The position numbers were made by a program, and so were the translations under genes. Below are positions 1 through 5,214 of a DNA stretch of 5,880 nt, one piece after another (positions within the stretch are counted from its first letter, which is position 1; each line of letters starts with the position of its first letter). Under the pieces are notes generated by a model. It had not been told where the DNA came from and did not search any database. It saw nothing but the letters and a program-made list of their open reading frames with translations. The DNA is from Acidimicrobiaceae bacterium (lineage in GTDB: Bacteria > Actinomycetota > Acidimicrobiia > Acidimicrobiales > Ilumatobacteraceae), in contig DMQJ01000235.1 of assembly GCA_003455715.1 (NCBI GenBank), positions 1 to 5,880 on the forward strand, in the 5' to 3' direction.

Positions 1-1
1 G

Positions 2-343
2 TCAGGTGCCTTCGATATCGACTTTGTCCAGGAGATCGAGCGGCAGGCGATCTCCGGTTCCTCGCCCGTCCTATCGCTCGATCTTCGGAAGGCGGGATAC
101 AGCGATGACGATCTTGCCGAGTACCTTGCCGCGGTGACGCAGCAGGAGAGTCTCGACGTGAACCCGGGTGTGGTCGTCTACGCGGTCAACTCGGTGGCTT
201 CCGAGATCGACATCGTCGCACTCGATGTGTCTCGATCGGGCGCCCAGTCCACGAGCCGGGGAACCATGACCGTTGTCCTTCCGAGTTCGCCTGAGGAGCG
301 GATCGAACTCGACGACTCGGTGTGCGATGACCTCGTCGAGTGA
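2..343 (+). CDS. 3' end of an unrecognised protein (partial)
   Basis: The reading frame is open from the window's left edge to a TGA at 341-343, giving 113 residues of an unknown C-terminus; the start lies outside the window. Codon use is GC-rich and the frame is continuous upstream of the first internal start (GTG at 134), so this is the tail of a longer gene. The visible part is soluble-looking and acidic. It has alternating hydrophobic stretches (SPVLSLDLRKAGYSDDDL, then NPGVVVYAVN and SEIDIVALDVSRSG) that suggest an alpha/beta fold, and it ends in a very acidic segment (EERIELDDSVCDDLVE). There is no membrane helix or motif that I recognise. It converges on the oxygenase gene, whose stop lies 20 bp away. 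I assign no function. Confidence 0.6.
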   Translation, partial: SGAFDIDFVQEIERQAISGSSPVLSLDLRKAGYSDDDLAEYLAAVTQQESLDVNPGVVVYAVNSVASEIDIVALDVSRSGAQSTSRGTMTVVLPSSPEERIELDDSVCDDLVE

Positions 344-363
344 CCGGCGTGAACGCGTCGAGA

Positions 364-1314
364 TCAGTAGGGGTTCACCGTTGATTGGAACTTCTGCATC
401 AGGTGAGGGCCTGCGGCAATGGGTGGGTAGCGCGGGGCTTCCCCCTCGCTGAGACATGTGGGCAGGCAGTCGATGATGGCGTCCCAGTTGGCATTGTGGA
501 AGAAGGCGATCGACTGGCGGCGGCCGGCGGGGACGAGCACTCGGTGCATCGTCGACCTCCACCGGTCGTTGGTCCAGCGGGCCATGGCGTCGCCGAGGTT
601 GACCACGAAGGAACCAGGCACGGGGTGCGCGTCGTGCCACACGCCCACCTCGTCCTGCACCTGCAGCCCGCGCTCCACCGGGTCGGCGAGCAGGATGGTG
701 AGCGTGCCGTAGTCGGTGTGCGCGCTCGCACCCATCTGCCCGGCGGCCACCGCACCCTGGGGCGGGTAGTCGAGGGCGCGCATCGCGCTGGTGTGCCGAT
801 CGATCAGCGGATTGAAGTAGTGGCGGTCGAGGCCCAGGCCCTCCGCCATCACCGACAACAACCGTGCCGCCAGATCGGACAGCGCCCGGAAGTAGGTCTC
901 CCATGCGGGTTGCATGCTGGGCAGTGCGGCGGGCCACAGGTTGTCGCTCCAGGCAAACGCCTCGTCGGGGTCGGTGATGGTATGGGTGGGACGGTCGACC
1001 GGGCCGATGGCGAAGCTCTGCTTCAGATCAGGCGCGGCATGCATCAGCCCGCCGTCGTCGCCCAGCGAACGAGCCAACGTCTCGCCTGCCAGCGGCGAGT
1101 AGCCGTACGGGTAGCCGGGGTACGGCATGGCCACCGCCATGCGGTCGGCAAGCGGCAGATCGAAGAAGGCTCGGGCGGTGCTCCACGCGTCGTCGACGAC
1201 CCCCGCCGGAACTCCGTGGCCGACGATGGTGAGAAAGCCCACTCGCTCGCATGCCTCCGCTACCCGCTCGGGCGCGTCGGCAGCCGACACATCGATCACC
1301 GGTACCCAACTCAT
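364..1314 (-). CDS. isopenicillin N synthase-like Fe(II)/2-oxoglutarate-dependent oxygenase
   Basis: A 316-residue cytosolic oxygenase of the isopenicillin N synthase/2OG-Fe(II) superfamily, at the usual family length. The N-terminal non-haem dioxygenase half is seen at residues 5-110, with PVIDVS followed by ERVGFLTIVGHGVP, the family's 'GFF-x-NHG' motif. The double-stranded beta-helix half carries the iron-binding triad H199 and D201 (in SAHTDYGTLT) and H257 (in STMHRV). R266 and S268 (RQS) form the expected RxS pair that binds the 2-oxoglutarate carboxylate, so the enzyme looks intact. The substrate cannot be read from sequence; relatives act on peptides, amino acids, purines and secondary metabolites. 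Start choice: the frame extends to an ATG at 1359, but homology begins at MSWVPVIDV. Tandem ATGs lie at 1317 and 1314, and a TACTGT -10-like box at 1327-1322 fits leaderless initiation at 1314. The divergent cupin gene may be a functional partner. Confidence 0.9.
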   Translation of the reverse strand: MSWVPVIDVSAADAPERVAEACERVGFLTIVGHGVPAGVVDDAWSTARAFFDLPLADRMAVAMPYPGYPYGYSPLAGETLARSLGDDGGLMHAAPDLKQSFAIGPVDRPTHTITDPDEAFAWSDNLWPAALPSMQPAWETYFRALSDLAARLLSVMAEGLGLDRHYFNPLIDRHTSAMRALDYPPQGAVAAGQMGASAHTDYGTLTILLADPVERGLQVQDEVGVWHDAHPVPGSFVVNLGDAMARWTNDRWRSTMHRVLVPAGRRQSIAFFHNANWDAIIDCLPTCLSEGEAPRYPPIAAGPHLMQKFQSTVNPY

Positions 1315-1317
1315 CAT

Positions 1318-1367
1318 CGCCACAGTAGCGAGCGCCGAAGGTTGGTCTTCAGGCCACAATGGCGCCC
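1318..1367. promoter_or_regulatory. compact divergent promoter region, possibly leaderless on both sides
   Basis: About 45 bp separates the start codons of the oxygenase and cupin genes, so both promoters must overlap here or in the gene ends. On the minus strand TACTGT (1327-1322) matches the TAnnnT actinobacterial -10 pattern and lies 7 nt before the ATG at 1314. On the plus strand CACAAT (1355-1360) lies 7 nt before the ATG at 1368. Neither gene has a convincing Shine-Dalgarno sequence, which agrees with leaderless transcripts, common in Actinomycetota. I see no good -35 on either strand, so the boxes are tentative. Confidence 0.35.
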
Positions 1368-2054
1368 ATGTACCTGCCCGACATCCTCACCGCCCCGCTC
1401 CGCAGGGTCGACGACCGCACGAGCGATCTGGCACTCCTCGATACCGACGGCCTACAGATCGGTGTGTGGGAATGCCTTCCCGGCACCGCGCACGACGCGG
1501 GCGGCGACTTCGACGAGACCATGCTGATGGTGGCTGGCAGCGCCGAGGTGCGCGGCGACGACGGGTCGGTGTTCCGGCTGGCACCGGACGTGCTGTGGGC
1601 AACGCCGCGGCGTTGGGGCAGTACGTGGGCGGTCGAGCAGACGGTACGCAAGCTGTACGTCATCGACGGACGCGCGGCGAAGGGAACGCCGAGCGAACGG
1701 CCCGCAGCCCTCGCGGGGGTATCGACGAGCCCACTGCCTGCGGCCGAGCCGAGGCCCGTCGTGTTGGATGGCGACCCACACGAGGCAAGTGCCGACTTGT
1801 GGGAGTCGCACCGTGTCTCGACCGGTGTGTGGGAATGCACACCCGGCACGTTCCCCTTCCGCCGCGACGGCTACCACGAGGTGTTCTGCATCCTCAGCGG
1901 ACACGCCACACTGCACACGGATGAAGGGATGGCCTTCGACCTGCGCCCTGGCGCCGTGCTGCTGACCCCCGCGGGCCTCACCGGACGATGGGAGGTGCAC
2001 GAACTGGTGCGCAAGGCCTACACCATCGTCACCCTCGATGAGGCCGGCGCATAA
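1359..2054 (+). CDS. bicupin protein of the DUF861/EutQ-like (Cupin_3) family
   Basis: A 231-residue soluble protein made of two tandem copies of a small cupin domain. Copy 1 spans about residues 28-104 (GVWECLPGT, DFDETMLMVAG, LAPDVLWATP, VEQTVRKLYVI). Copy 2 spans about 149-226 (GVWECTPGT, GYHEVFCILSG, LRPGAVLLTPAGLTGRWEV, HELVRKAYTI). The GVWECxPGT opening and the W(E/A)V...VRKxY ending are hallmarks of the DUF861-type cupin. Copy 2 is closer to the family consensus; copy 1 is more divergent in the middle (ATPRRWGSTWAV replaces the PAGxxGxWEV loop). Family members include ureidoglycolate-lyase-like and EutQ-like proteins, and many have no known reaction; some lack the full metal-binding histidine set, as this one appears to. 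ATG 1359 is used here, but ATG 1368 (228 aa) is equally possible because there is no clear ribosome binding site. It is divergent from the oxygenase gene, and its TAA abuts the operator at 2054-2088. Confidence 0.85.
   Translation: MAPMYLPDILTAPLRRVDDRTSDLALLDTDGLQIGVWECLPGTAHDAGGDFDETMLMVAGSAEVRGDDGSVFRLAPDVLWATPRRWGSTWAVEQTVRKLYVIDGRAAKGTPSERPAALAGVSTSPLPAAEPRPVVLDGDPHEASADLWESHRVSTGVWECTPGTFPFRRDGYHEVFCILSGHATLHTDEGMAFDLRPGAVLLTPAGLTGRWEVHELVRKAYTIVTLDEAGA
1460..1475 (+). repeat. direct repeat copy 1 (cupin domain 1)
   Basis: The 16-mer CGGTGTGTGGGAATGC occurs here and again, exactly, at 1823-1838, 363 bp (121 codons) later in the same frame. CCCGGCAC also follows both copies at the same distance. 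It encodes the shared GVWEC motif of the two cupin domains and marks their origin by internal duplication. Confidence 0.85.
1823..1838 (+). repeat. direct repeat copy 2 (cupin domain 2)
   Basis: Second exact copy of the 16-mer found at 1460-1475, encoding GVWEC in the second cupin domain. The rest of the two domains is much more diverged at DNA level, so this motif is either strongly constrained or was homogenised between copies. Confidence 0.85.
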
Positions 2055-2088
2055 GAGAACTCTCATTGGCCTCTCAGGCCGACTTCAG
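2054..2088 (+). promoter_or_regulatory. predicted response-regulator operator, copy 1 (three 11-bp direct repeats)
   Basis: Starting at the last base of the cupin stop codon, an AGAGA half-site (2054-2058) is followed after 2 nt by TCTCA at 2061, TCTCA at 2072 and CTTCA at 2083, exactly 11 bp apart. Each repeat is followed by T/G at the sixth position (TCTCAT, TCTCAG, CTTCAG). An 11-bp direct-repeat spacing is the known binding geometry of OmpR/PhoB-family regulators, and such a regulator is encoded at 4476-5144. The same arrangement recurs at 5157-5191. It lies 49 bp upstream of the first poly-Asp gene. A possible -10 (TGGGAT, 2099-2104) begins 16 nt after the start of the third repeat. The regulatory assignment is inference from spacing, recurrence and context. 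Confidence 0.65.
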
Positions 2089-2126
2089 GGGCGGTTGGTG
2101 GGATGTGCGTTACCAACCCACACCCC
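2088..2126 (+). promoter_or_regulatory. hairpin-forming leader next to the ribosome binding site of the first poly-Asp gene
   Basis: GGTTGGT (2093-2099) pairs perfectly with ACCAACC (2112-2118) across a 12-nt loop. An outer GGGG (2088-2091) can pair with CCCC (2123-2126) across a small internal loop. The outer arm ends one base before the GGAG ribosome binding site (2128-2131), 5 nt ahead of the ATG at 2137, so folding could affect translation. There is no T-run, so it is not a typical terminator for the cupin gene. Whether all of it is transcribed depends on the unmapped start site. Confidence 0.4.
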
Positions 2127-2136
2127 TGGAGTCACC

Positions 2137-2544
2137 ATGTCACGCTCGATCCGGTCTCTGCTTCCCACTGCGCTCGGCCCTCGCCTGGTCGCTGGCGCCG
2201 CCGTTGTCGGCTCTGTGGCCTTCGGCGCCAACGCACTCTGGGCCGACTCGCCCGGTGCGGACCGGCCGTCGAAGGTCGATGTGTCCCTGCCGTCCGGAGT
2301 CGCCGACACGACGATCGATGCGGTCGTGGTGTCGACGATCGGCGACCCCATCGGCGACGCACCGACCGAGTCGACAACGCCGTCCACCGTGAATGTGCCC
2401 GTCGTGGTGATTCCCGCGCCGGTCGAGGAGCCGAACGACGACGACACGAACGAGCAAGTGAACGACGACGACACGAACGACGATGACACCGACGACGATG
2501 ACGACGACAGCGATGACGACGACGACAGCGATGACGACGACTGA
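2137..2544 (+). CDS. small exported or membrane-anchored protein with poly-Asp tail (A)
   Basis: A 135-residue protein that I cannot assign to a named family. Residues 1-16 are basic (MSRSIRSLLP...R). Residues 17-36 form a hydrophobic helix (LVAGAAVVGSVAFGANALWA) that reads as a Sec signal peptide or N-terminal anchor; the ANA and LWA triplets are possible cleavage sites. Residues 37-98 are a low-complexity linker rich in V, T, S, P and D. Residues 100-135 are almost entirely Asp with N, T and S, ending SDDDD. The start is ATG 2137, not the upstream in-frame GTG at 2038, because GGAG sits 5 nt before 2137 and the signal sequence begins there. The stop is 15 bp before the next gene, so it should lead an operon with protein B, the kinase and the regulator. 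The tail could bind Ca2+, Mg2+ or cationic molecules outside the cell, but no binding motif such as an EF-hand or RTX repeat is evident. Confidence 0.75.
   Translation: MSRSIRSLLPTALGPRLVAGAAVVGSVAFGANALWADSPGADRPSKVDVSLPSGVADTTIDAVVVSTIGDPIGDAPTESTTPSTVNVPVVVIPAPVEEPNDDDTNEQVNDDDTNDDDTDDDDDDSDDDDDSDDDD
2434..2541 (+). repeat. Asp-codon repeat tract of protein A
   Basis: The tail is built from short repeated units. An 18-mer encoding NDDDTN is identical at 2434-2451 and 2461-2478 (27-nt period). An 18-mer encoding DSDDDD is perfectly tandem at 2506-2523 and 2524-2541 and runs straight into the TGA. GAC predominates with scattered GAT. Perfect tandem copies of this size suggest recent slippage or duplication, so tail length may vary between strains. 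Confidence 0.8.
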
Positions 2545-2559
2545 GAACGGGGGAGAAAC

Positions 2560-3039
2560 GTGTCGTCACCGCTGAGCACGGGGACCCCACGCGAGGTACC
2601 GTCCGACGCGACCATGCCCAGTTCGCGACCATCCAGAACACCCACCGTGGTCGCCGCCCTGTGCGCCCTCGCGGTCATGGCCATCGGAGCCGGGATGCTC
2701 GTGGCTGCCGACGGTCGGCGCCCGTCGCCGCCTCCAGTGATCGATCCGGCCAACTCGGTGGCCGCGCCCACCACAGTTGGCGGAGCAGTCGCGACCTCCA
2801 CCACCTCACCCGGGGCATCGACCACCATCGAGCCCGTCACTGTCGTGCCGCAATCCACGTTGCCCGTGGCCACTGCACCGGTCCTGACGCTGCAGCCGCC
2901 GCCGACGTCGAAGGTCAAGCCGCCTTCCACGAATCCTCCCGCCACCAGCCCGCCAACCATCCCTCCCGACGACGACGACGGCGACGATGATGACGACGAC
3001 GGCGCTGACGACGACGGTGGCGATGACGGCGACGACTGA
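2560..3039 (+). CDS. small membrane-anchored protein with poly-Asp tail (B)
   Basis: A 159-residue protein of no recognised family. Residues 1-28 are a polar N-terminus with several S, T and P. Residues 29-50 are a single hydrophobic helix (VVAALCALAVMAIGAGMLVAA). Residues 51-136 are a Pro/Thr/Ser/Val-rich extracytoplasmic linker with several PPP and PP runs. Residues 137-159 are an Asp tail broken only by Gly and one Ala. The N-terminus before the helix is long for a signal peptide, so a signal-anchor with the tail outside is more likely. GTG at 2560 is preferred because GGGGGAG (2549-2555) is a strong ribosome binding site 4 nt upstream; ATG 2614 is the alternative. Architecture matches protein A (helix, V/T/P linker, Asp tail), although the sequences otherwise differ. 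Its 3' end overlaps the kinase start by 17 bp, implying translational coupling. Confidence 0.75.
   Translation: MSSPLSTGTPREVPSDATMPSSRPSRTPTVVAALCALAVMAIGAGMLVAADGRRPSPPPVIDPANSVAAPTTVGGAVATSTTSPGASTTIEPVTVVPQSTLPVATAPVLTLQPPPTSKVKPPSTNPPATSPPTIPPDDDDGDDDDDDGADDDGGDDGDD
2967..3036 (+). repeat. Asp-codon repeat tract of protein B overlapping the kinase start
   Basis: A GAC/GAT-rich tract encodes the acidic tail in the frame of protein B. Read one base later, the same tract gives ATG and ACG codons (Met/Thr), which creates the candidate kinase starts at 2987, 2990 and 3023. Changes of tract length in multiples of 3 would alter the tail without breaking the overlap downstream. Confidence 0.75.
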
Positions 3040-4471
3040 CCCTGAGTCGCGCCGGCCGGCCCGTCGCCGGAGTGTGCTCCGAGCGTCGGCGAGGGTGCGC
3101 ATCCTCGGCGTGACGGTAGTGGTCGTCGCCCTCGCGTTGGGTGGCTCCGTCCTCCTGCTCCGTGCTGTGCTGCTGCGTGACTTGGCTTCGCAGACGGATC
3201 AACGGCTCGTCCAGGAGTCGGAGGAGTTCTCCGGCTCAGTCGCGGCCAACCCGCCGTTCGCCGACGAACCGCCAGCGGCCTATGCGGAGCGGGTGCTGCG
3301 GGCCTACCTCGAGACCAATGTGCCCGACGGCGACGAGGCATTCGTTGCTGTCGTGTCGGGCACACCGCTGCTCGCATCACCCGATGCGCCTGCGTCGCTA
3401 CTCGACGACATCGAGTGGCTCCGCCGCAACAGTGCACCGATCGTGAGTCGCTTCGATCGTGCGGCCACCGACGCTGGGGTGGCGGTCACCCTGTCGATTC
3501 CGCTGGTGATCGAAGGCGTGGTGCAGGGCGCGTTCGTGGTGGCGGTGTGGGAGGAACCCGGCCGCGATCGGGTCGACACCGCCGTGAGAGTGGCCGCGTC
3601 GGTGAGCGGCATCGCCCTGCTCGGTGCAGCGGCCTTGGCGTGGGGTACTGCGGGCCGAGTGCTGCGGCCCCTGCGCGACCTCGCCGCCACCAGCAAGCGC
3701 ATCTCCGAGAACGATCTCTCGGAGCGAATCCCTACCGGTGGGCGCGACGAGGTGGGCAGGCTTGTCGAGACCTACAACGAGATGCTCGATCGGCTTGAGC
3801 GGAGCTTCGTCGGCCAGAGAGCCTTTCTCGACGACGCCGGGCACGAGTTGCGCACGCCGCTCACCATCATCCGCGGCCATCTTGAGGTCGCTGCCGATCA
3901 GGCGTCGTGGGAGCGATCGAAGCCGACGGTGCTCGCGGAGCTCGACCGAATGGCACGCATCGTCGACGACCTGCTGCTGCTCGCCAAGGCGGAGCAGCCC
4001 GACTTCCTCCGAGTGGGTGCAGTCGACCTCGATGAATTGGTGCTGGGGGCGGCCGAGCGCGCTCGAGTGCTTGCCGGCGGCGAACGAACCGTCGTGGTCG
4101 ATGCGGCGCCGCCTGCGGTGATCGCCGCCGACTCGCAACGGCTCGTGCAGGCACTGGTGAACCTGGTCGCCAATGCCGTACGACACACCGCTGCGGGCGG
4201 AACCGTGGCAGTCGGGGCGGCGGTCGACGGCACCGACGCCCGAATCTGGGTACGAGACGACGGCGAGGGCATTGCGCCCGCCGACCACGAACGGGTCTTC
4301 CGCCGCTTCTCGTCGGCACGGAGCCGACGAGGCAGCGGTGGCTCTGCAGGCCTCGGCCTGGCCATCGTCGACGCAATCGCCTCGGCGCATCAGGGGTCGG
4401 TACAGCTCGACAGTTCCCCGGGATCAGGCGCAACCTTCACCATTCACCTACCGAACACTGTGAGCAGCTGA
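3023..4471 (+). CDS. transmembrane sensor histidine kinase with HAMP domain
   Basis: A 482-residue kinase that autophosphorylates in response to an extracytoplasmic cue and passes the phosphate to the regulator encoded next. Order: basic N-terminus; TM1 at about 27-50; extracytoplasmic sensor at about 52-187; TM2 at about 188-211; HAMP at about 210-262 (RPLRDLAATSKRI, then DEVGRLVETYNEM). The HisKA H-box contains phospho-acceptor H274 (DDAGHELRTPL). The ATPase domain has an N-box (NLVANAVRH, N384), a G1 box (DDGEGI, 412-417) and a G2 box (GLGLAIVDA). All catalytic motifs are present. The sensor has two hydrophobic strand-like stretches (EAFVAVVSGTPLLAS and VTLSIPLVIEGVVQGAFVVAV), consistent with a PAS/PDC-like fold by inference, and contains no cysteine, which argues against thiol sensing. 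ATG 3023 is chosen because the 12 residues added by the 2987 start (MMTTTALTTTVA) are only the Asp repeat read out of frame. The stop is 4 bp before the regulator gene. Confidence 0.95.
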   Translation: MTATTDPESRRPARRRSVLRASARVRILGVTVVVVALALGGSVLLLRAVLLRDLASQTDQRLVQESEEFSGSVAANPPFADEPPAAYAERVLRAYLETNVPDGDEAFVAVVSGTPLLASPDAPASLLDDIEWLRRNSAPIVSRFDRAATDAGVAVTLSIPLVIEGVVQGAFVVAVWEEPGRDRVDTAVRVAASVSGIALLGAAALAWGTAGRVLRPLRDLAATSKRISENDLSERIPTGGRDEVGRLVETYNEMLDRLERSFVGQRAFLDDAGHELRTPLTIIRGHLEVAADQASWERSKPTVLAELDRMARIVDDLLLLAKAEQPDFLRVGAVDLDELVLGAAERARVLAGGERTVVVDAAPPAVIAADSQRLVQALVNLVANAVRHTAAGGTVAVGAAVDGTDARIWVRDDGEGIAPADHERVFRRFSSARSRRGSGGSAGLGLAIVDAIASAHQGSVQLDSSPGSGATFTIHLPNTVSS

Positions 4472-4475
4472 ACAG

Positions 4476-5144
4476 ATGGCACGCATTCTCATCATCGACG
4501 ACGAGCCAGGCATCACCAGCTTCCTCGAGAGCGGGTTCAACGCGGCCGGGCACACCACGATGTCGGTCCACGATGGCCGCGAGGGCGCGGCGCTTGCCCG
4601 CGACGACTCGTTCGATCTCGTTGTCCTCGACCTCGGGCTGCCAGGGCTCGACGGCCTGTCGGTGCTGCGGTTGATCCGTTCACGCGGCGACCGGTTGCCG
4701 GTCATCATCCTCTCCGCCCGGGGTGAACTCGACAGCACCCTCGCCGGCTTCGAGGGTGGAGCCAACGACTACATGGTGAAGCCGTTCCGCTTCGAGGAAC
4801 TGCTGGCCCGCGTGCGTGTACGCCTGGCGAGCACGACACAGCAGACCGCGCCCACCACGCTCAACGTGGGTGACTGCGAGCTCGATCTCCTCGGTCGTAC
4901 GCTCCGAGTCGCCGGCGTGGCCACCGACCTGTCTGCCCGCGAGTTCGCGCTTGCCGAAGCCTTCTTCCGGCACCCCAACCAGGTGCTCTCTCGCGAGCAG
5001 TTGCTTGACCGGGTGTGGGGCTATGACTTCGATCCCGGCAGCAACGTCGTGGAGGTCTATGTCGGTTACCTCCGCAAGAAGATGGGCGGCAACCGGATTG
5101 AAACCGTCAGGGGAATGGGGTATCGGATGACCGCTGGTCGATGA
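4476..5144 (+). CDS. OmpR/PhoB-family response regulator
   Basis: A 222-residue two-domain transcription factor of normal family length. The receiver domain (about 3-117) has the acidic pair D8/D9, phospho-acceptor D52 (VVLDLGLPG), the switch S80 (ILSARGE) and K102 (MVKPF), so it should be phosphorylatable. The winged-helix DNA-binding domain (about 127-220) shows the typical LSAREFALAEAFFRHPNQVLSREQLL stretch, the recognition-helix region SNVVEVYVGYLRKK and the terminal VRGMGYRM. The ATG lies 4 nt after the kinase stop without a strong ribosome binding site, suggesting coupled translation. Regulators with this geometry bind 11-bp direct repeats as tandem dimers. The two matching repeat arrays at 2054-2088 and 5157-5191 are its most likely targets, which would make it autoregulatory and an activator or repressor of the 7TM/ATP-grasp genes. 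It resembles the CutR/QseB-like group by eye, but I give no symbol. Confidence 0.95.
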   Translation: MARILIIDDEPGITSFLESGFNAAGHTTMSVHDGREGAALARDDSFDLVVLDLGLPGLDGLSVLRLIRSRGDRLPVIILSARGELDSTLAGFEGGANDYMVKPFRFEELLARVRVRLASTTQQTAPTTLNVGDCELDLLGRTLRVAGVATDLSAREFALAEAFFRHPNQVLSREQLLDRVWGYDFDPGSNVVEVYVGYLRKKMGGNRIETVRGMGYRMTAGR

Positions 5145-5157
5145 CCGCGGTCGATGA
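5126..5157 (+). repeat. short imperfect tandem repeat across the regulator's stop codon
   Basis: Unit 1 GATGACCGCTGGTC (5126-5139) is followed by GATGACCGCGGTC (5140-5152, one base shorter) and a partial GATGA (5153-5157) that runs into the operator. Because of the register shift, the second unit supplies the TGA stop (5142-5144). This looks like a local duplication with a one-base indel. Confidence 0.7.
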
Positions 5158-5191
5158 GAGAGATCTCATGGCTGCCTCAGTGACTGCTCAG
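5157..5191 (+). promoter_or_regulatory. predicted response-regulator operator, copy 2 (three 11-bp direct repeats)
   Basis: AGAGA (5157-5161) is followed after 2 nt by TCTCA at 5164, CCTCA at 5175 and GCTCA at 5186, exactly 11 bp apart, with T, G and G following as in copy 1. Aligned without gaps to 2054-2088, the matching blocks are AGAGA, TCTCAT, CTCAG and TCAG in identical positions. An extra inverted element is present here: ATGAGA (5154-5159) mirrors TCTCAT (5164-5169). The array starts 13 bp after the regulator stop and 24 bp before the ATG of the 7TM gene at 5215. GAGTGT (5202-5207) is a weak -10 candidate starting 16 nt after the third repeat, the same offset as in copy 1, and 7 nt before that ATG. 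Confidence 0.65.
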
Positions 5192-5214
5192 CCTGCACAG
5201 CGAGTGTGGGCGCC

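Noticed and set aside
307..341. 9-bp inverted repeat ACTCGACGA/TCGTCGAGT at the end of the first gene, considered as a terminator
   Set aside because: The loop is 17 nt, it lies within coding sequence and no T-run follows. Similar CGACGA-rich dyads are expected by chance in this composition.
385..1527. Long plus-strand open frame opposite the oxygenase (380 codons) and a 288-codon minus-strand frame at 71-937
   Set aside because: Both are shadow frames of GC-rich coding DNA: low-complexity Arg/His/Pro-rich translations without domains. The 385-1527 frame lies antisense to the well-supported oxygenase and the other overlaps it.
2093..2118. Leader hairpin as a rho-independent terminator of the cupin gene
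   Set aside because: No uridine tract follows the stem. Kept only as a possible leader structure.
2038..2136. Upstream GTG extension of protein A
   Set aside because: It would overlap the cupin gene and run through the operator and hairpin. The ATG at 2137 has a GGAG at proper distance and begins a signal-like sequence.
2967..3036. Acidic tract as RTX or EF-hand calcium-binding repeats
   Set aside because: There is no GGxGxD nonapeptide and no 12-residue EF loop; it is a simple Asp/Gly run, so only generic cation binding can be suggested.
2085..3437. Minus-strand 450-codon open frame across the poly-Asp genes and kinase start
   Set aside because: It arises because the reverse complement of GAC/GAT codons contains no stop in that frame, giving Ser runs. 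The plus-strand genes have ribosome binding sites and operon spacing.
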